58,136 nt of DNA from Streptomyces sp. man185 (GTDB lineage Bacteria > Actinomycetota > Actinomycetes > Streptomycetales > Streptomycetaceae): positions 27,055 to 85,190 of the forward strand of contig NTHE01000051.1 in NCBI GenBank assembly GCA_002551355.1, written 5' to 3'. The first letter of the stretch is position 1; each line of letters begins with the position of its first letter. Shown piece after piece: positions 42,900 to 51,531 of this stretch. The translations under genes were made by a program, and so were the position numbers. The notes beneath the pieces are model-generated. The model did not search any database. It was given only the letters and a program-made list of their open reading frames with translations, and was not told the origin of the DNA.

Positions 42900-43934
42900 T
42901 CATGCCCGGACGGCGTGCGGCGGGGCCGTGGAGCCGCGTACGACCAGCCGGACCGGCAGGCCCCCCGGCTCGACGGGCCGGCCGTCCAGCACGGCGAGCA
43001 ACGCCTCCATGCCCCGCTCCCCGACCTGCTCGGCCGGCAGCCGCACCGTGGTCAGCTCCGGCTCCAGGGCGGTGGCCAGCGCCAGGTCGTCGAATCCGGT
43101 GACCGACAGCTCGTCCGGCACCCGCAGCCCGAGCCTGCGGGCGGCCTTGCAGGCGCCGGCGGCCAGGATGTCGTCGTCGCAGACGATCGCGGTGGGCCGC
43201 TCCCCGGTGACCGCCAGGGCCTGTTCGGCCGCCTCGCGCCCCGCCCCCACGTCCAGCGGGGCCCGTACCGTGCGTACCGTCGCGTCCCCCGCCGCGCCCA
43301 GCGCGTCGCGCAGCGCCTCGGCGCGCACCGCGAACGTCCAGGTGTCCACGGCGGACGCCAGATGCAGGAAGCGGCGGTGCCCGAGTCCCAGCAGATGGTC
43401 CGTCACCTGCCGCATCCCGTCGGCGATGTCGAGGTTCACATGGGCGGCGGGCCCGGTGTCCGAGGGATCGCTGTCCAGCATCACCAGCGGCAGATCCGCC
43501 CCGTGCAGCGCGCCCAGCGCGTCGGCGGCCATCGAGGACGCGATGACCCCGTCGAGCGCCGCGCGGGCCGAGTCGAACGGGTCCCGGGCCGGGCCCGTGC
43601 CGTCCGGCGAGGGGTAGAGCACCACCCCGAAGTCGTGCTCGGCGGCGAGCGCCGCCGCCCCGGCGTACACCCGGGCGAAGAACTCGTTGGTGAGCGCGGG
43701 CACCACCAGCAGAGCGGTCCTGGTCCGGCCGAGCCGCAGACTGCGGGCGGCCAGATTGGGGCGGTAGCCGAGCTCCGCCGCCGCGTCCCTGACCCGCTGG
43801 GCCGTGACCTCCGACACCCGGCCCGGCCACTTCCCGCCGAGCACCAGGGAGACCGTCGCCTGGGACACGCCCGCCGCACGGGCCACGTCGCGGCTGGTGG
43901 GCCGGGCGGGGACGGGCTGCTGTGCGCTGGTCAC
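42900..43934 (-). CDS. LacI-family transcriptional regulator
   Basis: A 344-residue repressor. The N-terminal LacI helix-turn-helix (about 14-65: SRDVARAAGVSQATVSLVLGG, AAELGYRPN) is followed by the periplasmic-binding-like effector domain. I chose GTG 43934 with GGAGG just upstream. It is divergent from an MFS gene; two TACGTA elements spaced 21 bp lie between them. Ligand is unknown. Confidence 0.92.
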   Translation of the reverse strand: MTSAQQPVPARPTSRDVARAAGVSQATVSLVLGGKWPGRVSEVTAQRVRDAAAELGYRPNLAARSLRLGRTRTALLVVPALTNEFFARVYAGAAALAAEHDFGVVLYPSPDGTGPARDPFDSARAALDGVIASSMAADALGALHGADLPLVMLDSDPSDTGPAAHVNLDIADGMRQVTDHLLGLGHRRFLHLASAVDTWTFAVRAEALRDALGAAGDATVRTVRAPLDVGAGREAAEQALAVTGERPTAIVCDDDILAAGACKAARRLGLRVPDELSVTGFDDLALATALEPELTTVRLPAEQVGERGMEALLAVLDGRPVEPGGLPVRLVVRGSTAPPHAVRA

Positions 43935-43996
43935 TCGTGCCTCCGTGCGGGATGTTCCGTGACGCCGCGGGGTGGACCCGCGAACTGCGCACATGG

Positions 43997-44023
43997 TACG
44001 TATGAGCCTCGACGTTATACGTA
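43997..44023. promoter_or_regulatory. pair of TACGTA elements in the LacI/MFS divergent gap
   Basis: TACGTA occurs at 43997-44002 and 44018-44023. Start-to-start spacing is 21 bp, about two helical turns, placing both on one DNA face. The second lies within GTTATACGTAAC. They are candidate LacI-family sites. Confidence 0.45.
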
Positions 44024-44068
44024 ACACTTCGGCGGGCGCACCGTCGGCCGGGGCGGAGAGGGGCGGGA

Positions 44069-45328
44069 ATGGCCGCGGGATATCTGGACATCCTCCGGGC
44101 GCGGCATGCCGCCCGGCTGCTGACGGGCACCCTGGTGGGGCGGCTGCCCAACGGCACCGCGCACATCGCGATCGTGCTGTTCACCCGGGCGGAGGGAGGC
44201 AGCTACACGCTGGCCGGCGCGCTCGCCGCCGCCTACGGTCTTGCCACCGCCGTCGGGCAGCCGCTGCTCGGCCGCGCGGTGGACCTGTACGGGCAGCCGC
44301 GCGTCCAGCTGCCGGCCGCCGTGGTCTCCGCTCTCGGTATGTCCCTGCTGGCCCTCACCGGCCTCGGACCGCTTCCGCTGGCTTACCTCGCCGTCATCAT
44401 CGCCGGAGTCGCCACCCCACCCCTGGAGGGCGGTCTGCGGGCCCTGTGGCCCAGCGTCCTCAAGGGCGAGGGCCAGGTGCACCGGGCCTACGCCATGGAC
44501 GCCGTGGCGCAGGAGATCATGTTCACCGTCGGGCCGCTCCTGGTGACGCTGCTCGTCTCGCTCTGGTCCCCGGCCGCCGCCCTGCTCGTCATCAACGCCA
44601 TCGGCGTCCTCGGCGCCCTGTCGGTCGTCCTGTCCGAACCCTCGCGCACCTGGCGCTCCGCGCCCCGCGAGGCGCACTGGCTCGGCGCCCTGCGCTCGCC
44701 CGGACTCCTCGCGCTGCTCGGCGCGTTCTTCTTCGTCGGCCTCGCCCTCGGCTCCATCACCGTGGCCGGGGTGGCGTACGCCGACGACCACGGCCGGGAG
44801 TCGGTGTACGGCTGGCTGATGGCCGCGCTCGGCCTCGGCGCGCTGATCGGCGGGCTGGTCTACGGGGCGCGGCAGTGGGCCGGCGCCCCCGAGAAGCGGT
44901 TGCGGGTCATCGTGGGACTGCTGGCGCTGGGCTATCTGCCACTGACGCTCACCCCCTCGGTGCCCGTCATGACCGCCCTCGCGGCCCTGGCCGGAGTGTT
45001 CCTCGCACCGGCCATCGCCTGCTCCTTCATCGTGGTCGACCGGCACGCCCCGCGCGGCACGGTGACCGAGGCGTTCTCGTGGCTCGTCACCACGTTCGGC
45101 GTAGGCGCCGCGCTCGGCACGGCCGTCGCCGGACCGGCCGTCGAACTCGGCTCGACCGCATGGAGCTTCGCCGTCGCGGGGGCCGGGGGAGTGGCCGCCC
45201 TGGCGGTCCTGCTGGCCACCGGGAAGCTCCTCGCGGCTCCCGTCCGTACGGCCGCCGTCGTGACGGGATCGGAAAATGATCGAAACGGTGCCGTCGAACC
45301 CGGTTTCAGCTCGGGCCATAAGGCGTAA
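44069..45328 (+). CDS. MFS transporter
   Basis: A 419-residue polytopic protein with about 12 hydrophobic helices and the MFS motif A-like GRAVDLYGQPR between helices 2 and 3. It begins MAAGYLDILRARHAARLLTGTLVGRLPNG, a start seen in drug or sugar efflux-type MFS proteins. GGAG lies upstream of ATG 44069. Its neighbour LacI regulator suggests a carbohydrate-related substrate, but that is inference. Its 3' end carries the pafA promoter. Confidence 0.88.
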   Translation: MAAGYLDILRARHAARLLTGTLVGRLPNGTAHIAIVLFTRAEGGSYTLAGALAAAYGLATAVGQPLLGRAVDLYGQPRVQLPAAVVSALGMSLLALTGLGPLPLAYLAVIIAGVATPPLEGGLRALWPSVLKGEGQVHRAYAMDAVAQEIMFTVGPLLVTLLVSLWSPAAALLVINAIGVLGALSVVLSEPSRTWRSAPREAHWLGALRSPGLLALLGAFFFVGLALGSITVAGVAYADDHGRESVYGWLMAALGLGALIGGLVYGARQWAGAPEKRLRVIVGLLALGYLPLTLTPSVPVMTALAALAGVFLAPAIACSFIVVDRHAPRGTVTEAFSWLVTTFGVGAALGTAVAGPAVELGSTAWSFAVAGAGGVAALAVLLATGKLLAAPVRTAAVVTGSENDRNGAVEPGFSSGHKA

Positions 45329-45331
45329 TGT
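45326..45331 (+). promoter_or_regulatory. -10 hexamer of a probable leaderless pafA promoter
   Basis: TAATGT overlaps the MFS stop codon and lies 6 bases before ATG 45338. TTTCAG, 16 bp upstream, is a possible -35. Confidence 0.5.
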
Positions 45332-45337
45332 TCAGTC

Positions 45338-46699
45338 ATGGACCGCCGCATTTTCGGGCTGGAGAACGAGTACGGCGTCACGTGCACGTTCAGGGGACAG
45401 CGCCGACTGTCACCTGACGAAGTGGCGCGCTACCTCTTCCGCCGTGTTGTGTCATGGGGCCGCAGCAGCAACGTCTTTCTGCGGAACGGCGCCCGCCTCT
45501 ACCTCGACGTGGGATCGCATCCGGAATATGCAACCCCCGAATGCGACAACGTGACCGAGCTGGTCACGCACGACAAGGCGGGCGAGCGCATTCTCGAAGG
45601 CCTGCTCGTCGACGCCGAACGCCGCCTGCACGAGGAGGGAATCGCGGGCGACGTCTATCTCTTCAAGAACAACACCGACTCGGCGGGAAACTCCTACGGC
45701 TGCCACGAGAACTACCTCGTGGCCCGGCACGGAGAATTCTCCCGGCTCGCGGACATCCTCATTCCCTTCCTCGTCACCAGGCAGCTGATCTGTGGCGCCG
45801 GCAAGGTGCTCCAGACCCCGCGCGGCGCGGTCTACTGCGTGAGCCAGCGCGCCGAGCACATCTGGGAGGGCGTCAGCTCCGCGACCACCCGCTCCCGGCC
45901 GATCATCAACACCCGTGACGAACCCCACGCCGACGCCGAGCGGTACCGCCGCCTCCACGTCATCGTCGGTGACTCGAACATGTCCGAGACGACCATGCTG
46001 CTCAAGGTCGGTGCCACCGACCTGGTGCTCCGCATGATCGAGGCGGGCACGGTGATGCGCGACCTGACCCTGGAGAACCCGATCCGGGCGATCCGCGAGG
46101 TCAGCCACGACCTCACCGGGCAGCGCAAGGTCCGTCTGGCCAGCGGCCGGGAGGCCTCGGCCATCGAGGTCCAGCGGGAGTACTACGAGAAGGCCGTGGA
46201 CTTCGTCGAGCGCCGGGGCATCCGCACCGGCACCGTCGACCAGGTCCTGGAACTGTGGGGCCGCGCCCTGGACGCGATCGAGGCCGAGGACCTCGACCGG
46301 ATCGACACCGAGATCGACTGGGTCATGAAGTACAAGCTCATCGAGCGGTACCGGGCCAAGCACAACATGACCATGTCGAATCCGCGGGTCGCCCAGATAG
46401 ACCTCGCCTACCACGACATCCACCGCCGCCGCGGTCTCTTCTATCTCCTGGAGAAGAAGGGGCAGACGGCCCGCATCTGCAACGACCTGAAGATCTTCGA
46501 GGGCAAGTCGGTGCCCCCGCAGACCACCCGGGCGCGGTTGCGCGGCGACTTCATCCGCCGGGCCCAGGAGCAGCGGAGGGACTTCACCGTCGACTGGGTC
46601 CACCTCAAGCTCAACGACCAGGCGCAGCGCACGGTGCTGTGCAAGGACCCGTTCCGGTCCGTGGACGAGCGGGTGGAGAAGCTGATCGCCGGCATGTGA
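45338..46699 (+). CDS. pafA: Pup-protein ligase PafA
   Basis: A 453-residue carboxylate-amine ligase-like enzyme that activates the C-terminal Glu of Pup with ATP and links it to substrate lysines. It starts MDRRIFGLENEYGVTC, with the catalytic acidic cluster in the E-NEYG and HPEYATPEC segments, NTDSAGNSYGCHENYLV, and RPIINTRDEPH. It lacks the Dop loop. It is separated from prcA by the LacI/MFS pair. A terminator follows. Confidence 0.97.
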   Translation: MDRRIFGLENEYGVTCTFRGQRRLSPDEVARYLFRRVVSWGRSSNVFLRNGARLYLDVGSHPEYATPECDNVTELVTHDKAGERILEGLLVDAERRLHEEGIAGDVYLFKNNTDSAGNSYGCHENYLVARHGEFSRLADILIPFLVTRQLICGAGKVLQTPRGAVYCVSQRAEHIWEGVSSATTRSRPIINTRDEPHADAERYRRLHVIVGDSNMSETTMLLKVGATDLVLRMIEAGTVMRDLTLENPIRAIREVSHDLTGQRKVRLASGREASAIEVQREYYEKAVDFVERRGIRTGTVDQVLELWGRALDAIEAEDLDRIDTEIDWVMKYKLIERYRAKHNMTMSNPRVAQIDLAYHDIHRRRGLFYLLEKKGQTARICNDLKIFEGKSVPPQTTRARLRGDFIRRAQEQRRDFTVDWVHLKLNDQAQRTVLCKDPFRSVDERVEKLIAGM

Positions 46700-46739
46700 C
46701 CGGGCCGGCCCGCGGGGGACCGCGGGAAGAGCGACACAG

Positions 46740-46770
46740 TGTACGCCGGGGCGGCTTGCCCCGGCGTACA
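46740..46770 (+). terminator. terminator after pafA
   Basis: A perfect 13-bp stem (46740-46752 with 46758-46770) with a 5-nt loop. Confidence 0.8.
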
Positions 46771-46852
46771 GCCGTGTCGGTACCCGTGATGCCGCTGGGG
46801 CGAAGTCGTAGAGTGGCGGGAGTGCCCGGAGCCCCCTACGCGAGTTGGACTG

Positions 46853-47833
46853 ATGATCCCCACGAAAACTGCCCGGCGTGCCGCCGCTGTCCTGGCCGTG
46901 CCCGCTCTGCTGATCACCGCCGCATGCGGTTCCGATTCCAAGGACGACGCCGCACCGAAGAATTCGGATGCCGTCGCCGAGGTGTCCGGGAAGTTCGGCG
47001 CCGAGCCCAAGATCGAGATGCCCAAGGGCGCCAAGGTGTCCGACGAGGTCGTGGCGAGCGACGTCTCGACCGGTGACGGCGCCGAGGTGAAGAAGGGCGA
47101 CATCGTCCGCCTGGACTTCGCCGGCAACATCGAGGCGCTCGGCTCCACCTGGGCCCAGCGACAGGGCGCCGACCCGAAGGCACCCCGCGCCCAGGTCGTG
47201 CAGGAGGTCGGCCAGCAGGGGCAGATGCTGCCGACCAAGGTCGCGGAGGCGCTGACCGGTCACAAGGTCGGCAGCCGGGTCCAGGTCGAAGGCACGGCCG
47301 AGGCGATCGTCGGAGAGCAGCTGAACCCGCAGTCCGGGATCAAGCCCACCGACCCCCTGGTCTGGGTCGTCGACATCGTCAACGCCAAGAAGGTCGACAA
47401 GAAGGGCGAGGCCAAGGGGACCCAGGCCGCGAGCGAGGCCGGGACGCCCGAGGTGAAGGCCGCCTCCCAGAAGGCCGCGACCATCACCATCCCCAAGGGT
47501 GAGAAGGCCCCGAAGGACCTCCAGGAGCAGGTGCTGATCAAGGGCGACGGGGCCGCGGTCAAGGCCGGTGAGGGCCTGGTCGTCCAGTACACCGGTGTGA
47601 AGTGGGAGGACGGCAAGAAGTTCGACTCCTCCTGGGACAACGGTGGCGCGACCGCCTTCCCGATCGGCGTCGGCGGCGTCATCCAGGGCTGGGACAAGGG
47701 ACTGGTCGGCAAGCACGTCGGCGACCGTGTCCTGCTGACCATCCCGCCGAACCAGGCCTACGGCGCCGACCCCTCGAGCCAGCTGGCCAAGAACAACCTG
47801 GTCTTCGTCGTCGACATCCTCGGAACTGTCTGA
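46853..47833 (+). CDS. FKBP-type peptidyl-prolyl isomerase lipoprotein with two FKBP-like domains
   Basis: A 326-residue exported lipoprotein with lipobox ITAAC (Cys25). Residues about 70-180 form a first FKBP-like domain in which the core aromatic residues are lost. Residues about 215-326 form a complete FKBP domain (VVQYTGVKWEDGKKFDSSW, GVGGVIQGWDKGLVGKHVGDRVLLTIPP, AYG). It would help fold proteins outside the membrane. No strong ribosome site precedes ATG 46853. A second FKBP gene follows. Confidence 0.9.
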   Translation: MIPTKTARRAAAVLAVPALLITAACGSDSKDDAAPKNSDAVAEVSGKFGAEPKIEMPKGAKVSDEVVASDVSTGDGAEVKKGDIVRLDFAGNIEALGSTWAQRQGADPKAPRAQVVQEVGQQGQMLPTKVAEALTGHKVGSRVQVEGTAEAIVGEQLNPQSGIKPTDPLVWVVDIVNAKKVDKKGEAKGTQAASEAGTPEVKAASQKAATITIPKGEKAPKDLQEQVLIKGDGAAVKAGEGLVVQYTGVKWEDGKKFDSSWDNGGATAFPIGVGGVIQGWDKGLVGKHVGDRVLLTIPPNQAYGADPSSQLAKNNLVFVVDILGTV

Positions 47834-47917
47834 GACATCCTCGGTACGGTCCGAGCGGCGGGGTGACCCGTGCGAGACTTGTGGGGTTTTTCCCCAAGAT
47901 TCTTTAGGAGCAGTTCA

Positions 47918-48289
47918 GTGAGCATCGAGAAGCCCGAGGTCGACTTCCCGGGTGGCGAGCCGCCGGCCGATCTGGAGATCAAGGACATCTGGGAGGGCGA
48001 CGGCGCGGTGGCCCAGGCGGGCCAGACCGTCTCCGTCCACTACGTGGGCGTGTCCTTCTCCACCGGCGAGGAGTTCGACGCCTCCTGGAACCGCGGCACC
48101 CCGCTGCAGTTCCAGCTCGGTGCCGGCCAGGTCATCTCCGGCTGGGACAAGGGCGTGCAGGGCATGAAGGTCGGCGGCCGTCGCCAGCTGACCATCCCCG
48201 CGCACCTCGCCTACGGCGACCGCGGCGCCGGCGGCAAGATCGCCCCCGGTGAGACGCTGATCTTCGTCTGCGACCTCGTCGCGGTCTGA
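47918..48289 (+). CDS. cytoplasmic FKBP-type peptidyl-prolyl isomerase
   Basis: A 123-residue single-domain FKBP. Active-site residues are visible in VHYVGVSFSTGEEFDASW, GAGQVISGWDKGVQGM and the AYGDRG loop. It has no signal peptide. GTG 47918 follows TAGGAGC. The 85-bp gap from the lipoprotein FKBP has a small hairpin (about 47881-47898). It ends at a perfect 16-bp terminator. Confidence 0.94.
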   Translation: MSIEKPEVDFPGGEPPADLEIKDIWEGDGAVAQAGQTVSVHYVGVSFSTGEEFDASWNRGTPLQFQLGAGQVISGWDKGVQGMKVGGRRQLTIPAHLAYGDRGAGGKIAPGETLIFVCDLVAV

Positions 48290-48306
48290 TCCGTTCCGGT
48301 CGCACG

Positions 48307-48342
48307 CGTGAGGGCCCCCGCCGCACGGCGGGGGCCCTCACG
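48307..48342 (+). terminator. terminator after the FKBP gene
   Basis: A perfect 16-bp stem (48307-48322 with 48327-48342) with a GCAC loop. Confidence 0.85.
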
Positions 48343-48412
48343 GCTGCCCGGAGGGCTCCTCTCCGCTCTCCGGCCGACGGCCCGGCTTTGGAGCCTCACA
48401 CCCCGGGGCGGT

Positions 48413-48424
48413 ACGGTCGACCGT
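48413..48424. promoter_or_regulatory. palindrome ACGGTCGACCGT before pafB
   Basis: A perfect 12-bp palindrome lies 27 bases before ATG 48451. No RecA-NDp motif is seen at pafB itself. Confidence 0.35.
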
Positions 48425-48450
48425 CGTAGAGCACCGGAGAAAGGGCGTCG

Positions 48451-49404
48451 ATGGCGATTGCCAAGGCCGAGCGGTTGATGAACCTCGCGCTGTGCCTGCT
48501 GGGGACCCGGCGCCCGCTCAGCAAGCGCGAACTCCGCGGATCCATCGAGGCCTATCTCGAAGCGGGCTCCGACGACTCCTTCAACCGGATGTTCGAGCGC
48601 GACAAGGATGATCTGCGCGAACTCGGCCTCGTCATCGAGACCGTCGAGAACCTCGACGGCGACACCGGCTACCTGGCCCGCCGCGACAGCAACCGGCTGC
48701 CCCCCATCACCCTGGACGCCGAGGAGGCCGCCGCCCTCGGCCTCGCCGCCAAGGTCTGGCAGCAGGCCCGTCTTGCCGGGGCCGCCAGCGGCGCCCTCCA
48801 GAAGCTCCGGGCGGCCGGCATGCCCGAGGCCGAGGACGCCTACGAGGTGCACAGCGCCCTCGAACCCCGCATCCCCGTCCACGAGGCCGCCTTCGAGCCC
48901 CTGATGCTGGCCTGCCGCGACCGCCGCCCGGTCACCTTCGACTACCGCAAGGCCAACTCCGCCCGCGCCGAGCAGCGCCAGGTCGAACCCTGGACCCTCG
49001 AATGCTGGCGCGGCCACTGGTACCTCGCCGGCTGGGACCGCGAGCGGGGCGCCGAACGCGTCTTCCGGCTCTCCCGCATCACCGGCAAGGTCCGCTCACG
49101 CGCCGGGGCCTTCAGCGCCGAGGTGCCCGACGTGGTCACCGTCCGCGAGACCGTCGAGAGCTGGGCCGGCGAGACCGCGACCCGTACCGCCCGGATCAGG
49201 CTGCGCGCCGGAGCCGGCTACCCGCTGCGCTCCCGCGCCACGGCCGTGCGGGACCGCGGCGACGGCTGGGACGAGCTGGAGATCCCGTACGGGCACGGCC
49301 TCGACGCCTGGCTCGTCGAGTTCGGCCCGGACGTCGTCGTGGAGGAACCCGCCGATCTGCGGGCCGATGTGGTGGACCGGCTCCGCGCCGTGGCCAAGGA
49401 CTAG
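48451..49404 (+). CDS. pafB: WYL-domain transcriptional activator PafB
   Basis: A 317-residue regulator. An N-terminal winged helix (about 1-70: LSKRELRGSIEAYL, MFERDKDDLRELGL) is followed by a WYL domain with the literal GHWYLAGWD (near 190) and a C-terminal extension domain. In Mycobacterium PafB pairs with PafC and activates the DNA-damage regulon from RecA-NDp promoters, sensing damage-related nucleic acid through the WYL domain. GGAGAAAGG precedes ATG. pafC begins 13 bp after the stop. Confidence 0.94.
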   Translation: MAIAKAERLMNLALCLLGTRRPLSKRELRGSIEAYLEAGSDDSFNRMFERDKDDLRELGLVIETVENLDGDTGYLARRDSNRLPPITLDAEEAAALGLAAKVWQQARLAGAASGALQKLRAAGMPEAEDAYEVHSALEPRIPVHEAAFEPLMLACRDRRPVTFDYRKANSARAEQRQVEPWTLECWRGHWYLAGWDRERGAERVFRLSRITGKVRSRAGAFSAEVPDVVTVRETVESWAGETATRTARIRLRAGAGYPLRSRATAVRDRGDGWDELEIPYGHGLDAWLVEFGPDVVVEEPADLRADVVDRLRAVAKD

Positions 49405-49417
49405 GGGCAGGTAGACG

Positions 49418-50374
49418 ATGGCCACGAACGCGATCGACCAGACCCGCCGGATGCTGTCCCTGGTGACGTATCTGCGCGAGCGCCCCGGCGCCCACGTCCA
49501 GGACGTGGCACGGGCCTTCGGGATCACCGAGGACGAGCTGATCTCGGACCTCGACGTCCTGCCCATGTGCGGCACCAGCTTCCGCGGCGGCGACCTCCTC
49601 GACATCGACACCGACGGCGACCGGATCTGGTGGCACAACCCGGACGACGTCGCCGAGCCACTCCGGCTCGCCGCCGACGAGGCCACCGCGCTGCTCGTCG
49701 CCGCCCGCGCCGTCGCCACCCTGCCCGGCCTGCGCGAGAGCGACCGGCTGGCCCTCGTCCGCGCCACCGCCAAGCTGGAGACGGCCGCCGGCGAGTCCGG
49801 CGCGGCCAGCTCCCGGCTCTCGGTGACCTTCGAGGCGGAGGGCGGCGTCTTCGCCGACGTCGACCGGGCCATCTCCGAGCGCCGCCGGCTCTGGCTGCGC
49901 TACTACTCGCCCGCCCGCGACGAACTCACCGAGCGCGAGGTCGACCCGATCCGGCTCTTCGCCGTCGGCCACACCTACATGGAGGGCTGGTGCCGCCTCT
50001 CCGAGGCCCGCCGGACCTTCCGACTGGACCGGGTCGCCGAGATCCGCCTCCTCGACGCTCCCGCCGCCCCGCCCGAGCTGGAGCTGCGGGACCTGTCCGC
50101 CGGACTGGTCCAGCCCGCCGCCGAGGACCCGGAAGTCGTGATCGAGGTCGGCACCGGCGGCCGCTGGGTCGCCGAGTACTACCCGCACGACTGTGCCGAG
50201 GAACTCCCCGACGGCGGCCTGCGCATCACCCTGCGCACCCCGGACCCGGCCTCGCTGCGCCGGCTCGCCCTGCGCCTGGGCGGCGACGGCCGCATCGTCA
50301 CTCCGCCGGAGCTCGCGGACAGCGCCCGCGAGGCCGCACGCGAGGCGCTCGCCGCCTACGAGGACGCGCTCTGA
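49418..50374 (+). CDS. pafC: WYL-domain transcriptional activator PafC
   Basis: A 318-residue partner of PafB with the same layout: winged helix (about 1-75: VQDVARAFGITEDELISDL), WYL-type domain (YMEGWCRLSEARRTFRLDRV near 190-205) and C-terminal extension (about 230-318). In this protein the WYL triad itself has drifted. It ends 23 bases before the small zinc-ribbon gene. The two proteins together would drive the damage response promoters found elsewhere in the window. Confidence 0.94.
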   Translation: MATNAIDQTRRMLSLVTYLRERPGAHVQDVARAFGITEDELISDLDVLPMCGTSFRGGDLLDIDTDGDRIWWHNPDDVAEPLRLAADEATALLVAARAVATLPGLRESDRLALVRATAKLETAAGESGAASSRLSVTFEAEGGVFADVDRAISERRRLWLRYYSPARDELTEREVDPIRLFAVGHTYMEGWCRLSEARRTFRLDRVAEIRLLDAPAAPPELELRDLSAGLVQPAAEDPEVVIEVGTGGRWVAEYYPHDCAEELPDGGLRITLRTPDPASLRRLALRLGGDGRIVTPPELADSAREAAREALAAYEDAL

Positions 50375-50397
50375 GACCCGGGGGAGGGGAGACGACG

Positions 50398-50709
50398 ATG
50401 AACCGGACGCCCCTGTATCCGGCCCCCGCCACCGGGATCCGCCCGGCGCCCCCGTCCGGCACCGGACCCGTCCCGGTGCCGGTACCCGCCGCCGTACGCT
50501 TCCGGGCCGCCTGCCCCGACTGCCGGGGGCGCTTCGAGCTGGCCGCCGCGGCACTGCGCCTGGCGATCGGCGCGACCAGCCGCACCACCTTCTACACCTT
50601 CACCTGTCCCGCGTGCGGCGCCTCGGTCCGTAAGCCCGCCGGGGAGCGCATCATCGAACTGCTCACCGGCGGCGGCGTACGGACCCTGCGCCTGCACACC
50701 GCCCTGTAG
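50398..50709 (+). CDS. small zinc-ribbon protein of unknown function
   Basis: A 103-residue protein. A Pro-rich N-terminus (1-35) precedes a four-cysteine ribbon, CPDC near 40-43 and CPAC near 69-72, then a hydrophobic/basic segment. It starts at ATG 50398 after GGGAGGGGAGACG, 24 bases from the pafC stop, so it may be co-transcribed with pafBC. The context between pafC and tatA is conserved in relatives as I recall, but function is unknown. Confidence 0.75.
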   Translation: MNRTPLYPAPATGIRPAPPSGTGPVPVPVPAAVRFRAACPDCRGRFELAAAALRLAIGATSRTTFYTFTCPACGASVRKPAGERIIELLTGGGVRTLRLHTAL

Positions 50710-50770
50710 CGCCCGACCGCAGTGCCCGTCGGAAGCCCCGTAGGAAGCCCGTAGGAAGAGGGACCGCCGA

Positions 50771-50968
50771 ATGTTCTGGCCCATGCTCGCCATCGCCCTC
50801 GGATTCCTGGGCATCGCCGTGCTCGGCGTGCTCGGCATCAAGGTCTTCGTCGAGGCCCAGCGTCTCGGCCGACAGGTCACCGACACCACCGAGCGCATCA
50901 ACCGGGCGTCGGAAGATCTCGAACGGGCCGCGACCCGCCTCGCGGCCACCGGCGACGGCCTGCGATAA
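50771..50968 (+). CDS. small single-span membrane protein
   Basis: A 65-residue protein. A transmembrane helix (about 4-28, MLAIALGFLGIAVLGVLG) precedes a charged amphipathic helix (30-65) with heptad-like spacing. It lies between the zinc-ribbon gene and tatA. AGGAAGAGG precedes ATG. No family is recognised; it resembles DUF948-type anchors in layout. The 217-bp gap that follows, to 51185, holds the tatA leader and nothing else I can identify. Confidence 0.7.
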   Translation: MFWPMLAIALGFLGIAVLGVLGIKVFVEAQRLGRQVTDTTERINRASEDLERAATRLAATGDGLR

Positions 50969-51185
50969 CGAGCTCGGGGCCTGATGTCCGACAGCATCGG
51001 GGGGTACGCTGCACGGGTCGGCCCAGGCAGGGAGGTGCGGGCCGCAAGCCGGAGTACGCACGGGCATTGCCTCGCGTTTACCCCTGCGGGTTACGATCGC
51101 TGCCAAGCGCAACGATCGGACGTATGCCCGGTCGAACGGGTAGCGAGCCCACCCACCAGCCGCCTCAGTGAGAAGGAAGTCGCAC

Positions 51186-51482
51186 ATGATCGGCAATCTG
51201 AAGCCCCTCGAGATCGTTCTGATCATCGCTGTCATCCTGCTGCTCTTCGGTGCCAAGAAGCTCCCCGACATGGCGCGCTCGCTCGGCAAGTCGGCCCGCA
51301 TCCTCAAGAGCGAGGCCAAGGCCATGAAGAAGGACGACGCGGCGACCGCGACGCCCACGACGGAGACCGTCGACGACACGGTGCCCCCGCAGTCCACCAC
51401 CGCGCGCACCATCCAGGCCGCGCCGGGGGACGTCACCAGCTCCCGCCCGGTCAACGAGGCCAAGCCCACCACCCAGAGCTGA
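51186..51482 (+). CDS. tatA: Sec-independent translocase subunit TatA
   Basis: A 98-residue pore-forming subunit of the Tat system, which exports folded proteins such as some cofactor enzymes. A membrane helix (about 5-22, PLEIVLIIAVILLLFG) with the FGAKKLPD hinge precedes an amphipathic helix and a disordered tail. I chose ATG 51186 with AAGGAAG upstream. tatC follows 49 bp later past a hairpin. Confidence 0.96.
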   Translation: MIGNLKPLEIVLIIAVILLLFGAKKLPDMARSLGKSARILKSEAKAMKKDDAATATPTTETVDDTVPPQSTTARTIQAAPGDVTSSRPVNEAKPTTQS

Positions 51483-51508
51483 CGGCTGTCGCGCTCCGCC
51501 GACAGCCG
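51483..51508 (+). promoter_or_regulatory. intercistronic hairpin between tatA and tatC
   Basis: CGGCTGTCG (51483-51491) and CGACAGCCG (51500-51508) form a perfect 9-bp stem. It may tune read-through or stabilise the tatA part of the transcript, since TatA is needed in excess over TatC. Confidence 0.5.
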
Positions 51509-51531
51509 CCGCACGAGACGAGGGAAGTGGG

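Noticed and set aside
38806..46699. Dop and PafA as duplicates of one enzyme
   Set aside because: Length and loop differences identify two distinct members of one family with opposite activities.
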